From positions 2,232,001 to 2,296,000 of the forward strand of contig NZ_CP049861.1 in NCBI RefSeq assembly GCF_011299615.1: DNA of 64,000 bases, read 5' to 3'. Of this stretch, positions 35,549 through 44,015 are shown in pieces (the first letter of the stretch is position 1; every line of letters begins with the position of its first letter). The notes under the pieces were generated by a model that was given only the letters and a program-made list of their open reading frames with translations, had not been told where the DNA came from and made no database searches. Made by a program: the position numbers and the translations under genes. Origin of the DNA: Erysipelothrix sp. HDW6C. GTDB lineage: Bacteria > Bacillota_I > Bacilli_A > Erysipelotrichales > Erysipelotrichaceae.

Positions 35549-35577
35549 AAAGCGAGTACCGCTCAAGTACTCGCTTT
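35549..35577 (+). terminator. ABC exporter terminator
   Basis: AAAGCGAGTAC / GTACTCGCTTT, 11-bp stem, 7-nt loop. Confidence 0.8.
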
Positions 35578-35580
35578 ATC

Positions 35581-35609
35581 TTGTCCTCAGAAATCATATC
35601 ACGTATACT
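35581..35609 (+). promoter_or_regulatory. Two-component system promoter
   Basis: TTGTCC, 17-nt spacer, TATACT, immediately after the terminator of the ABC unit. The kinase and regulator therefore have their own transcript. Confidence 0.65.
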
Positions 35610-35637
35610 TTATATACCGTTTAAAGGAGAATACCCG

Positions 35638-37425
35638 ATGACACTCAAACCAGCATATCGCAATCGCTATTTCAACAGTCTTGTTCTCTTTGTTGTTTTC
35701 GCAATGACTTTGATTTATCAAACACGCATCATTAAATTTGACACAGCATACTTGATGGTTTTCACTTCAGGTTCTATTGGGTTAATTCTATTGCAATGTT
35801 TTTATAAGCGTCCCATTCTTCGCTATACCGTACCCATGTTTCTGTTCTTATTAATGTTGCTTTTCACAAACATGAATGTTTACATTTACCTGGGGCTTGC
35901 GCTCTTATTAACAATCACATCCTTTGGTATGATTCTCTATTCCGGCGATACGTCGCTAACATGGTTTTATGCAATCAGTATTATTCTGGTCGTGGGAATA
36001 TCCATCATCGCGCACATCAACCTTCTTCCCCTGATTGCACCCATCTATTTTGGATGCTGTATCGTTACATCCAACCTTGATCGCAAACATGTGTGGTCAT
36101 ATGCTGTCGTAGTACTCTTAAGTGTCGCTACAGTGATTGCTACAATCACCGATTCAATATTTATTGAAATACGTTACACGATATTCTCAATCCCAATTTC
36201 TCTGCTTATCTTTCTCTTTGTGGTTAAGGGAAGAACTCTCCTATCGAATACATATCGTATTATCGAATCCGAAGTTTTATTAACCACAACTGTATCGTTC
36301 ATCCTGTATGTGTTCGCATATGCCTCAGTTATCAACACCTTGGGAAGTTATCTTTTTCTCATTGTGATTGGATGCTTTATGACAATTATAAGCATTGTTT
36401 TCTATGCTTGGACAAAACGTGTGTTCCGAATTAGCACAATGAACACACATGCAGTTCTTGAACCTTGGTTTATTTCACAATGGGAAGATGCACTTGCAGA
36501 GCAAAGTCAAAGTTTCTCATGGCGAGGATTTAATACAGTCTTTAATGATGTCCTGTCAAATGATGGCATTCTAATTAGCATTAACAATCACGAGGTATTT
36601 CGAAGTGGTTTTGCACAAGAGGCACTACCAGAGCATACTTTGACACTTAATGCTCATAATACAGCCATTACACTCCACAAACGTCGCAACTATCAAAACT
36701 ATTCCCTCCGCGATATGATTACCAATACAGTAGTGGTTGAATATTTAAGCGAACAAAACATACGCTGGCAACAAGTAAAGAAAATTTCTGTTTCCAATCA
36801 TGCAGCACCCGCCCTCAACCAGGACCTAACACTCCGAAAAGAAATTACCTACTACCTCCACGATAACATCTTGCAGAATATTATCGCCACCAAAAATATT
36901 GTTTCCATGTTAGACAGCGAACAGGTTGCTCTTCAAGACCTTGCCGTAAACACCCTGTCTGATCTTAACGATTCGATACGATCTCAAATCCATGAAATCT
37001 ACCCATCCAGTTTGAATGACCTGCCCTTTGAGCGTAACATTCACATACTCATCGATGAATTACGCAAAAAATACTTCGACATCCCAGCGTTGAATATCAA
37101 CTATGAAATTTACGATAAAATGGATGCGGAGTCCGCGTATGTATTCTACCGCGCATTGCAAGAGTTCCTTAACAACACCTGCAAATACGCAGAAGCAGAT
37201 TCACTGTCAATATCCATGCAAACAATTAATGGTACGTGGCAATTGTGCTATAGCGATGATGGAATCCCTCTTGATCTTGACACTGAATCCAAAATCAAAC
37301 ATCTCGGTCTTTCTAGCCTGCAACAACAAGTTCAAGCATTACATGGTACTTTCACCATCAATACAGATCATAAACAATTTATCATTACACTTCCAAGGAG
37401 ACCCCATGAAAATACTACTATTTGA
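35638..37425 (+). CDS. Sensor histidine kinase, NarL/DegS-like class
   Basis: 595 residues. The first about 270 are eight or nine membrane helices, unusually large for a sensor, with no extracellular domain. The cytoplasmic part has the HisKA_3 phospho-acceptor region LRKEITYYLHDNILQNII (His in LHDN). The N-box is EFLNNTCKYAEA and the ATP lid is SDDGIPLD with LGLSSLQQQ. The start was chosen for AAAGGAG 8 nt upstream. It overlaps the response regulator by 20 nt. Together they probably sense an intramembrane or cell-envelope cue and control the adjacent exporters. Confidence 0.88.
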   Translation: MTLKPAYRNRYFNSLVLFVVFAMTLIYQTRIIKFDTAYLMVFTSGSIGLILLQCFYKRPILRYTVPMFLFLLMLLFTNMNVYIYLGLALLLTITSFGMILYSGDTSLTWFYAISIILVVGISIIAHINLLPLIAPIYFGCCIVTSNLDRKHVWSYAVVVLLSVATVIATITDSIFIEIRYTIFSIPISLLIFLFVVKGRTLLSNTYRIIESEVLLTTTVSFILYVFAYASVINTLGSYLFLIVIGCFMTIISIVFYAWTKRVFRISTMNTHAVLEPWFISQWEDALAEQSQSFSWRGFNTVFNDVLSNDGILISINNHEVFRSGFAQEALPEHTLTLNAHNTAITLHKRRNYQNYSLRDMITNTVVVEYLSEQNIRWQQVKKISVSNHAAPALNQDLTLRKEITYYLHDNILQNIIATKNIVSMLDSEQVALQDLAVNTLSDLNDSIRSQIHEIYPSSLNDLPFERNIHILIDELRKKYFDIPALNINYEIYDKMDAESAYVFYRALQEFLNNTCKYAEADSLSISMQTINGTWQLCYSDDGIPLDLDTESKIKHLGLSSLQQQVQALHGTFTINTDHKQFIITLPRRPHENTTI

Positions 37426-38008
37426 CGACCACCAACTTTTTGCCAAGAGCCTCGAACTTGTTCTCGCAGATAAAGTCGAAAGTTTCAAAGCCTATGACAA
37501 CCCCGATGATATTCTTAACATCATCACCCAAGCGCAACCCGACCTCGTTATCCTTGACGTCCATATGGGTGAACACAGCGGTCTTGAAGTCGGTCGCAAA
37601 CTCCGATACCATCTACCTGACCTCAAAATCGTCTTCCTATCAGGATACAACCTTCATGAATACAACCGTGAAGCCAGACGCATGGGCGCCTGTGGATTCC
37701 TTGAGAAAAATGTTTCTGTAGATAAACTCATTGACAGTTTAAAGCGAATCCACGAAGGACAGACAGTATTCATGGGTGAAGAGACTGAAGATATCCTTGA
37801 AGAACTCACAGCTCGGGAAAAAGAAATTCTTCAACTCGCGAGCAACGGTGACACACAACAAATAATCGCCGATACTCTTGAAATTAGTCGGCGAACCGTC
37901 AACAATCATCTCGTAGCAATCAACGAAAAACTCATGGTAAGTTCAACAGTAGCAGCTGTTATTAAGGGAATTGAGTTAGGAATTGTTAAATTAAGTAATA
38001 ATCGTTAG
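37406..38008 (+). CDS. Response regulator, NarL/LuxR family
   Basis: 200 residues. Receiver domain: acidic pair DD7-8, phospho-acceptor Asp51 in VILDVHMG, and Lys in FLEKNVSV near residue 103. The C-terminal LuxR-type HTH is LTAREKEILQLASNGDTQQIIADTLEISRRTVNNHL. The cognate kinase is the overlapping upstream gene. GGAG lies 6 nt before the ATG, inside the kinase gene; the longer open frame upstream is only kinase sequence in another frame. Likely targets are the neighbouring ABC promoters. Confidence 0.92.
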   Translation: MKILLFDDHQLFAKSLELVLADKVESFKAYDNPDDILNIITQAQPDLVILDVHMGEHSGLEVGRKLRYHLPDLKIVFLSGYNLHEYNREARRMGACGFLEKNVSVDKLIDSLKRIHEGQTVFMGEETEDILEELTAREKEILQLASNGDTQQIIADTLEISRRTVNNHLVAINEKLMVSSTVAAVIKGIELGIVKLSNNR

Positions 38009-38011
38009 AGA

Positions 38012-38060
38012 AGAAGCATCGATTTCCAATTCAATTGGATATCAATGCTTCTTTCTTTTT
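38012..38060 (+). terminator. Two-component system terminator
   Basis: AGAAGCAT / ATGCTTCT outer stem around an imperfect GAT/ATC inner part, then TTCTTTTT. It may also end the converging hydrolase gene. Confidence 0.7.
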
Positions 38061-38072
38061 AAATGAATTGTA

Positions 38073-38849
38073 TCAATTCAGACACATTTTAATATAGGAT
38101 ATGACCTGTTCGCTCAGTAAATAGTTTTCATGTTTAATACTATCAAATATCTTAAGGTCAGAACCCGTGAAGTATGTACTTACTTTTCTTTGCAAGTCTG
38201 CACCCAAAGTTTTATCAGCAGTAGAGCCAATAATAAACGATTTGCAATTGACGTTCTTTGCGAATTTACTGATTTCGATGTTGTTAGTAATAAATAATTT
38301 AGCCGGCCCCCAGAATATTGGAATAATTTTATTATAAAGATCCGATAAATCTCGATAAGCTGCCAATAGTATGAGTGCATCACACCTTCTTACACTCGCT
38401 AAGTATGCTGCCATACCCGAACCGTAGCTATGTCCGATTACAACAATCTTTCTACTTGGGTATGTTTCAACCGTCCAATCATACAGATCTACGGCGGTTT
38501 GCTCCATAGTTTTCAAATTCATTTTCCCAATACTCTTTTGACTACCATAATAATCAGCGGCAAGGAAGGGATCACTGAATACTCCACCATATTTTGCCAC
38601 TGAATTATACGATATGTATTTCGAACCACCAAAGAAAAGTATGATTTTGTCTGAGGCTGAATCAAGATTATATCCATACCCTGATAAGCGTTCATTAAAT
38701 GAGATTTCTATCGGCAGGTAAGTTACTTCCTCGATTTTCTTCGCACCCTTATAAAATGAATAGCTGATTAATTGCATAACAAAATTGCTTATAAAATAAA
38801 TAATGAAAGTCCACATTAGAACCTTTATAATCAGGCTACTTAATTCCAT
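38073..38849 (-). CDS. Membrane-anchored alpha/beta hydrolase
   Basis: 258 residues. One N-terminal membrane helix (about 5-30) is followed by an alpha/beta hydrolase fold. The nucleophile elbow is VIGHSYGSG (Ser near 148), with likely acid STADKTLG and His KHENYLL near the C-terminus. FFGGSK may form the oxyanion loop. It would be an esterase or lipase-like enzyme facing the cytosol or outside; the side cannot be settled. GGAGG lies 9 nt upstream of the chosen ATG. It is separate from both neighbours. Confidence 0.8.
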   Translation of the reverse strand: MELSSLIIKVLMWTFIIYFISNFVMQLISYSFYKGAKKIEEVTYLPIEISFNERLSGYGYNLDSASDKIILFFGGSKYISYNSVAKYGGVFSDPFLAADYYGSQKSIGKMNLKTMEQTAVDLYDWTVETYPSRKIVVIGHSYGSGMAAYLASVRRCDALILLAAYRDLSDLYNKIIPIFWGPAKLFITNNIEISKFAKNVNCKSFIIGSTADKTLGADLQRKVSTYFTGSDLKIFDSIKHENYLLSEQVISYIKMCLN

Positions 38850-38895
38850 CAGTCGCTTCCTCCATTTTGCAACGTTGCTCAGTAGTGTTGGGGTT

Positions 38896-38943
38896 TGCCA
38901 ACCAACTTCTTTATATTTCAAATAGATCAAAAGGTGGTTGGCA
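38896..38943. repeat. Inverted repeat between rRNA methyltransferase and hydrolase
   Basis: TGCCAACCA / TGGTTGGCA, 9-bp perfect arms separated by 30 nt, with no T tract. It may be a weak terminator or an mRNA structure. Confidence 0.35.
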
Positions 38944-38974
38944 TTTGTGTTTAATCGAGTTCAATTACTTTACC

Positions 38975-40339
38975 CTAGTCTACGTTTTTCAGTGTCATCG
39001 AGATAACTACTTCAACATGCACTGTCTGCGGAAACATATCAACAGGTTGCACATGCATCAACTCATATCCATTCTCAAGATAAACTGCAAGATCACGTGT
39101 CAGTGTTGCTGGATTACAACTAACATAAACAATGCGTTTTGGAGTAGTCTTAAGGGATGCCTCAATAAACTGAGGATCCAATCCACGACGTGGTGGATCA
39201 ACAACAAGAACATCTACGTTGAGTCCTTCTTCGACCCATTTAACCATGACTTCTTCTGCTTTACCTACTTCAAATGTTGCATTGGAAATATTGTTTTCTA
39301 TTGCGTTGAACTTTGCCATTACAATTGCGTCAGGAACAATCTCAACACCATAGACATGCTTAGCATGTTGTGCAAGATTCAATGAAATTGTACCGATACC
39401 ACAATATGCATCAATGACGGTATCTGTGGGCTTGAGTTCTGCGAGGTCAATTGCTTTTTGATATAAAACTTCAGTTTGTTTTGAATTGACTTGATAGAAT
39501 GATTGTGATGAGATGCAGAATTTCTTACCCATCAAATCATCAGTATAAAAGTCATTACCATAGAGAACCACATTTTCTTCGCCCATGATGACATTCGTCT
39601 TCTTGGCATTAATGTTTTGGACAAGACTAACAAGATGAGGGATTGCCTCTTGAATAGCATTTGTGATTGCTTCTTTGGGTTTTAGGTTATTACCATTGGT
39701 TACAAGGATGATCATCATGTCTTCACTGAATTGACCACGACGTACAATGATGTGACGAATTACACCGGAATGTTTATTCTCATCATATGCATGAACATCA
39801 AAGCTGCGTAAGATATCACGAACCTTGAGAATCGCTTCATCAATTTTCGGATCTTGAATGTGGTAATTCTCAATAGGAATAAGTGAATGAGTTCCTCTTT
39901 TGAAGAAACCTGTTTCGAGTTGACCTTCGATCATACGGACTGGAATCTGGGCCTTGTTTCGATAACCCCAAGGTGTTTCCATACCGAGTGTTTCGTGGAC
40001 TTCAACGCCGCTCATATCAATTTCCTTGGCGAGTGTTTCGCGTACCATCTTCTGTTTGAATCGCAATTGAAGATCGTATGACATATGTTGCAGTGGCATG
40101 GTTCCAATACGTGTACCGACTTTGTCTGTAATTTCAACGCGGTCAGGTGATGGCGTGATGATTTCCAATGCACGCCCATATGCAAATTTACGCAATACCT
40201 TTGTAATGACAACATTTACGATTTCTTGAGGCAAGGTATTTTCAATAAAAACTGGAAAACCATCTATCTTGGCGACACCAAATCCCTCGTACGTTAAATC
40301 AATTATCTCGAGTTCGTATTCTTTATTCTTTTTAATCAT
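38975..40339 (-). CDS. 23S rRNA (uracil-C5)-methyltransferase, RlmD/RlmCD family
   Basis: 454 residues. An N-terminal TRAM domain (about 8-60; LTYEGFGVAKIDGFPVFIEN) precedes the RumA-type SAM domain. The SAM site includes VIDAYCGIGTISLNLA, then VVDPPRRGLDPQFI and VYVSCNPATLTRDL (catalytic Cys). It methylates uridine in 23S rRNA (U747 and/or U1939). The usual iron-sulfur cysteine cluster before LQH is missing: the protein reads GTMPLQHMSYDLQLRF. AAAGGA lies 8 nt before the ATG, which overlaps the HNH gene stop by 8 nt. Confidence 0.9.
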   Translation of the reverse strand: MIKKNKEYELEIIDLTYEGFGVAKIDGFPVFIENTLPQEIVNVVITKVLRKFAYGRALEIITPSPDRVEITDKVGTRIGTMPLQHMSYDLQLRFKQKMVRETLAKEIDMSGVEVHETLGMETPWGYRNKAQIPVRMIEGQLETGFFKRGTHSLIPIENYHIQDPKIDEAILKVRDILRSFDVHAYDENKHSGVIRHIIVRRGQFSEDMMIILVTNGNNLKPKEAITNAIQEAIPHLVSLVQNINAKKTNVIMGEENVVLYGNDFYTDDLMGKKFCISSQSFYQVNSKQTEVLYQKAIDLAELKPTDTVIDAYCGIGTISLNLAQHAKHVYGVEIVPDAIVMAKFNAIENNISNATFEVGKAEEVMVKWVEEGLNVDVLVVDPPRRGLDPQFIEASLKTTPKRIVYVSCNPATLTRDLAVYLENGYELMHVQPVDMFPQTVHVEVVISMTLKNVD

Positions 40340-40910
40340 GTTTTTCATCCTTTGTAGTTAGTGACTTGAGGGCAAGTTTCATAGCACCGGCGACGGTTGC
40401 ACGATTGTTTCGTGGTTGTCCAAAGTGGTGTGTAACGTGTTGCAATTGTTTTTGAAATGCAATCTCAAATGTATCTCTGTTATTATACCCTAATGTCAGC
40501 AATTCCTCATCAAGAGTTTTTCCGTAGATATAATGAAACTCACGAAGACCCTGTTGAAACCAGAATGTTTCTCCCTCATGGAGCTGATAGGCTTTTAACC
40601 AATCCCATACAACATCCATATTACTGATGTTGGGATTGTCGAAGTGACAATGTTTGCAAAGTAAAACAAAGTTTCCTGGCGTGTCTTCGCCACCCAATGC
40701 ATCAGCAAGAATATGACATCGGTCAAGGCGCTTCTTAACACCACATCGCCAGCAATGGGTTGTGGCCTGTTTATAGGTGATACTGATTGCATCCGATTCA
40801 ATGCGGTCTTGCCAAAATGTCGCTATCTCTTGTTTACTGGTTTTAATTCGTTTGGTTGTCATAACAATCGTCTTACCTTCTCTTTTCACTATTGTATCAA
40901 ATTTTCTCAT
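40332..40910 (-). CDS. HNH-endonuclease-like protein
   Basis: 192 residues. The HNH core reads CWRCG, then DRCHILADALGGEDTPGNFVLLCKHCH: two Cys-x2-Cys zinc knuckles around the His-Asn-His metal site. No other domain is recognisable; the C-terminal part (to 192) is helical. Such proteins are nicking or restriction-like nucleases, or structural zinc proteins. AAAGGA lies 5 nt before the ATG. Its 3' end overlaps the rRNA methyltransferase, so the pair is cotranscribed. This is an odd partnership with no functional explanation visible. Confidence 0.75.
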   Translation of the reverse strand: MRKFDTIVKREGKTIVMTTKRIKTSKQEIATFWQDRIESDAISITYKQATTHCWRCGVKKRLDRCHILADALGGEDTPGNFVLLCKHCHFDNPNISNMDVVWDWLKAYQLHEGETFWFQQGLREFHYIYGKTLDEELLTLGYNNRDTFEIAFQKQLQHVTHHFGQPRNNRATVAGAMKLALKSLTTKDEKHD

Positions 40911-40919
40911 GCAGTTCCT

Positions 40920-40948
40920 TTGTAGTCCGTGACATTACCCCTTATAAT
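40920..40948 (+). promoter_or_regulatory. tpx promoter
   Basis: TTGTAG, 17-nt spacer, TATAAT. Confidence 0.65.
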
Positions 40949-40968
40949 GAAGTAAAAGGAGACATGAT

Positions 40969-41454
40969 ATGATGGAAATTACACGTAAAGGTGTGCCAAC
41001 ACAGATTGAGGGTACACAACCTAAAGTTGGGGATAAAATCCCTGCATTCAGTTTACCAAGCCTTGCTGGCAAAACGGTGACAAATGAGGACTTGCTTGGA
41101 AAGACAACAATTATTTCTGTTTTCCCAGATATTAATACACGAACATGCGACTTACAAACACGCCACTTTTTCAAGGTTGCCAGTGAACTGGATGATGTTA
41201 CTATAGTTAACCTATCAAACAACACCTTGGACCAATTCGGTGAGTGGTGCGCTACTGCAGGAATTGATGCTGAAATGTTGAGTGATGCTGATTTAGAGTT
41301 TGCGCATGCTTATGGACTTTATATGCCAGAATTCAATGTGCTCGCACGTTCAATCTTTGTTGTTGACGCTGAGGGTGTTCTCAAATATGTTGAGATTGTT
41401 CCTGAAATGGCCAATGAACCCAATTATGATGCTGCGATTGCAGCTGCAAAATAA
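40969..41454 (+). CDS. tpx: Thiol peroxidase
   Basis: 161 residues, atypical two-cysteine peroxiredoxin. The peroxidatic Cys60 is in DINTRTCDLQT and the resolving Cys94 in FGEWCATAG, the Tpx spacing. It reduces hydrogen and alkyl peroxides with thioredoxin as electron donor in the cytosol. The gene has its own promoter and a UUCG-loop terminator. AAAGGAG lies about 7 nt before the first of two adjacent ATGs. Confidence 0.94.
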   Translation: MMEITRKGVPTQIEGTQPKVGDKIPAFSLPSLAGKTVTNEDLLGKTTIISVFPDINTRTCDLQTRHFFKVASELDDVTIVNLSNNTLDQFGEWCATAGIDAEMLSDADLEFAHAYGLYMPEFNVLARSIFVVDAEGVLKYVEIVPEMANEPNYDAAIAAAK

Positions 41455-41477
41455 CACCTTCGGGTGTTATTTTTTTA
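41450..41477. terminator. Bidirectional terminator with UUCG tetraloop
   Basis: AATAACACC-TTCG-GGTGTTATT, 9-bp stem closed by C-G, followed by T7. It ends tpx and the converging TetR gene. Confidence 0.92.
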
Positions 41478-42012
41478 TTATCGGATCAACCACCATCCTC
41501 ATAAACATCATGTCAAGCTCACTGTTTGTGAGTGGGATGGGTTGCCTTTGATTCCAATCTGATAATGTGAAAATCGAATTAATATGGTGATGAGCCAAAT
41601 ACATTTTATCCATGTTTACAGTATCAATCGTTTTGAGATAAGCATGAATTTCATCAATCATGTATTTCTTTGACATGTTTGTCATGACCTCCGAGAATTG
41701 TGGGTCGTGACTTTGGATTTCGATGACTTGTCGTTCAATGGATTTTTGATAGTAGCGATCCACATCTTGAAATGGACGCATAAAACGTGTTGCAATGGGT
41801 AACTTGTAATAAGGAACCATGAATTGTGTCACACCATATTCTAAAAGAGCAATCTTGTCGGAGAAATATTCATAGAACGTTGAGCGGTGGATGTGTGACC
41901 ACACGCAAAGACGGGCAACGGACACCTTTGAAAACAATATTTTTTCTTCAACCATCATTCGTAAAAGTGATTCCCAGATGACATCTTTTAAATGAAGTCG
42001 TTGCTTTGTCAT
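41467..42012 (-). CDS. TetR-family transcriptional regulator
   Basis: 181 residues. The N-terminal HTH covers about residues 10-55: FSKVSVARLCVWSHIHRSTFYEYFSDKIALLEY, typical of the TetR group with an F-Y-x-Y-F-x-D/N-K ending. The C-terminal helical ligand domain is unlike known sensors. It is divergent from a DHFR-like reductase whose promoter lies in the 87-nt gap, so that gene is the likely target. GAGG lies 6 nt before the ATG. Confidence 0.87.
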   Translation of the reverse strand: MTKQRLHLKDVIWESLLRMMVEEKILFSKVSVARLCVWSHIHRSTFYEYFSDKIALLEYGVTQFMVPYYKLPIATRFMRPFQDVDRYYQKSIERQVIEIQSHDPQFSEVMTNMSKKYMIDEIHAYLKTIDTVNMDKMYLAHHHINSIFTLSDWNQRQPIPLTNSELDMMFMRMVVDPIIKK

Positions 42013-42099
42013 AGTTTACCTCTGTCCGACACTTTCTCGTATCTGTTGGATTTATTATCGCACACTCACCGTATAATTGAAACGAAGGAGCATGATAAT

Positions 42100-42633
42100 A
42101 TGAAACGAAAACTAATACTCTATATTGCAACAAGCCTCGATGGTATGATTGCTGATTCTGAAGGTAATATTGATTGGCTTACGGATGCTTTAACGATTAC
42201 TGAAGCAGACGACTCCTACGACACATTCTATAAATCGGTTGACACTGTGATTATGGGGAGTACAACGTTTAAACAAGTAACTGAGGTTCTTTCACCTGAA
42301 CACTACCCTTATGAAGCGGTGCACTCTTATGTCTTTACATCACAACCGGCGATTGATTCGGATTCTATTAAATTTGTAAATGGTGATATCGTGGCGTTTA
42401 TTGAAACATTAAAGAAACAGGACGGCAAAGATATCTGGTTGGTGGGTGGCGCGAGTCTTGTAACGCCACTTGTAAATGCGAATCTAATCGACACTTACAT
42501 GATCACTCTGATTCCAACAATCTTGGGAAAAGGGATACCACTTTTCGATAACATTAAACACCGCCATAACGTGAAAATTCAAGAATCACGATTGATAAAC
42601 GGTATGCTTGCTTACACTGCAATAAGACAATAA
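42100..42633 (+). CDS. Dihydrofolate reductase / RibD C-terminal family reductase
   Basis: 177 residues. MKRKLILYIATSLDGMIADSEGNIDWL is the characteristic start of the DHFR-like RibD_C family. VIMGSTTFKQV and DIWLVGGASLVTPLVNANLIDTYMITLIPTILGKG complete the nucleotide-binding site. It is an NADPH-dependent reductase; stand-alone members of this subgroup (YwjB/YyaP-like) have no proven substrate. GAAGGAG lies 9 nt before the ATG; a TATAAT sits at 42072-42077 with a weak -35. The divergent TetR gene probably controls it. Confidence 0.85.
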   Translation: MKRKLILYIATSLDGMIADSEGNIDWLTDALTITEADDSYDTFYKSVDTVIMGSTTFKQVTEVLSPEHYPYEAVHSYVFTSQPAIDSDSIKFVNGDIVAFIETLKKQDGKDIWLVGGASLVTPLVNANLIDTYMITLIPTILGKGIPLFDNIKHRHNVKIQESRLINGMLAYTAIRQ

Positions 42634-42691
42634 AAAAAGCAATTGGGGTTATCATTTATACACGACTCGTATAAGACTCCAATTGCTTTTT
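42634..42691. terminator. Two-storey terminator hairpin
   Basis: AAAAAGCAATTGG / CCAATTGCTTTTT, 13-bp outer stem. A second hairpin, TTATAC / GTATAA, lies inside its loop. T tracts on both sides make it bidirectional between converging genes. Confidence 0.85.
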
Positions 42692-42701
42692 ATTTGGGAT
42701 T

Positions 42702-43241
42702 TTATTTTACCTTGTTGTAGTACGTAATGAAGTTTTCAATGACACCATCAATAAATTTTACGGTACCTTCATCGTTAATACTTCCATCTTCTGCAAATTT
42801 TGTATGACTTGCTGGAAGTAAAATATCATTTCCCGGCAATAACATCATCGGAATTCTATTTAGGATTTCATGCAATGCAAGATACCCACGGGCTCCACCT
42901 GTCATTCCCATCGATTGTGCTGCAATCAGTCCTGGTTTATTGTTGAGGTATGGTGAACGGCTCACCCAGTCAATCGCATTCTTCAATACGCCCGATGTTG
43001 AGTTGTTGTATTCCGGTGTAACCATAAATACTGCATCAGCATCTTTAACTTGATTGAAAAGTGTTGTAACGGACGCTGGACGATCGGCATCATTATCAAT
43101 ATCACCATTATACAATGGCACATCAATATTGACGATTTCAACATCTAATTTATCACTGTAACGATTCTTGAGGAATTCCCCCAATTTCAGTGTGAGTGAC
43201 TCTTTACGTAAACTCCCTACCATCATTGCTACTTTTATCAT
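42702..43241 (-). CDS. NADPH-dependent FMN reductase family protein
   Basis: 179 residues, flavodoxin-like fold. MMVGSLRKESLT is the FMN-phosphate loop, and VTPEYNNSTSGVLKNAIDW the flavin-ring loop of the SsuE/ChrR/azoreductase group. SMGMTGGARGYLALHEIL is the dimer-forming block. It reduces quinones, chromate, azo compounds or free FMN with NAD(P)H. A closely related copy with the same blocks lies 100 nt away on the same strand. Ribosome site AAGGTAGG is present upstream. Confidence 0.87.
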   Translation of the reverse strand: MIKVAMMVGSLRKESLTLKLGEFLKNRYSDKLDVEIVNIDVPLYNGDIDNDADRPASVTTLFNQVKDADAVFMVTPEYNNSTSGVLKNAIDWVSRSPYLNNKPGLIAAQSMGMTGGARGYLALHEILNRIPMMLLPGNDILLPASHTKFAEDGSINDEGTVKFIDGVIENFITYYNKVK

Positions 43242-43312
43242 ATTAATAACCTACCTTTTCTGTATGTTTTAATGATAACACACCTTATTTGCTGTTTGTA
43301 CTGTTATGCATT

Positions 43313-43336
43313 AAAAAAGGTCAGCTTTCACTGACC
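43313..43336 (-). terminator. Terminator between the twin FMN reductase genes
   Basis: GGTCAG / CTGACC, 6-nt loop, then six T on the minus strand. It separates the two paralogues. Confidence 0.82.
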
Positions 43337-43341
43337 GTTCA

Positions 43342-43884
43342 CTATGCTTTCACCATATTGTAATAATTCACAAACGCATCCACAACACCATCGATAAATT
43401 CCACGGTTGGAAGGTCTGTTAACTCGCCTGTTTCACTGAATTTCGAACGCGTATTTGCGACCAAAATATCATTGCCTGGTAATACCATCATCGGCAAGCG
43501 ATGCATGATATCAAGGAGGTGCATGTATCCACGCGCGCCGCCTGTCATCCCCATGGATGTCGCAGCGAGAAGTGTTGCCTTATTGGTGAAGTGTTTTGTA
43601 CGACTTCCCCAATCAATGGCATTCTTTAGCACGCCAGGAATCGAGTTGTTGTATTCGGGTGTAATAATGATCACCGCATCTGCTTGTGCCAGTTTATCAT
43701 AAAACTCAACAATTGCAGCAGGTCGGTCGGAATCATTATCAATGTCACCGTTGTAGTGGGGTAGATCGATATTCAAAATTTCAATATTCATCGTATCTGA
43801 ATACCGCTTTTGAAAATGAAGTCCAAGCGCTAAGCTTGCAGATTTCTGACTGATCGTGCCAACCAACATTTTGACGTTCATCAT
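43342..43884 (-). CDS. NADPH-dependent FMN reductase family protein (paralogue)
   Basis: 180 residues, aligned end to end with its neighbour without gaps over most of the length. Shared stretches include YNGDIDND-DRPA, TPEYNNS--GVLKNAIDW, SMGMTGGARGY and LPGNDIL. Differences are concentrated in the active-site rim, so substrates may differ. GGAGG lies 9 nt before the ATG. Its own terminator follows, so the copies can be regulated separately. It is a tandem duplication that has diverged clearly. Confidence 0.87.
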   Translation of the reverse strand: MMNVKMLVGTISQKSASLALGLHFQKRYSDTMNIEILNIDLPHYNGDIDNDSDRPAAIVEFYDKLAQADAVIIITPEYNNSIPGVLKNAIDWGSRTKHFTNKATLLAATSMGMTGGARGYMHLLDIMHRLPMMVLPGNDILVANTRSKFSETGELTDLPTVEFIDGVVDAFVNYYNMVKA

Positions 43885-44015
43885 TGAAACTGTCCTCCTA
43901 CCTCTACCATTATACTGACGCCTAATTTATTTTCATTAATTATGACCATATTGATTGCGTATTAGGGTGCTTTTCTATATCATAGTCTTAGCATTTTCTT
44001 GAGGAGGATAGACCG

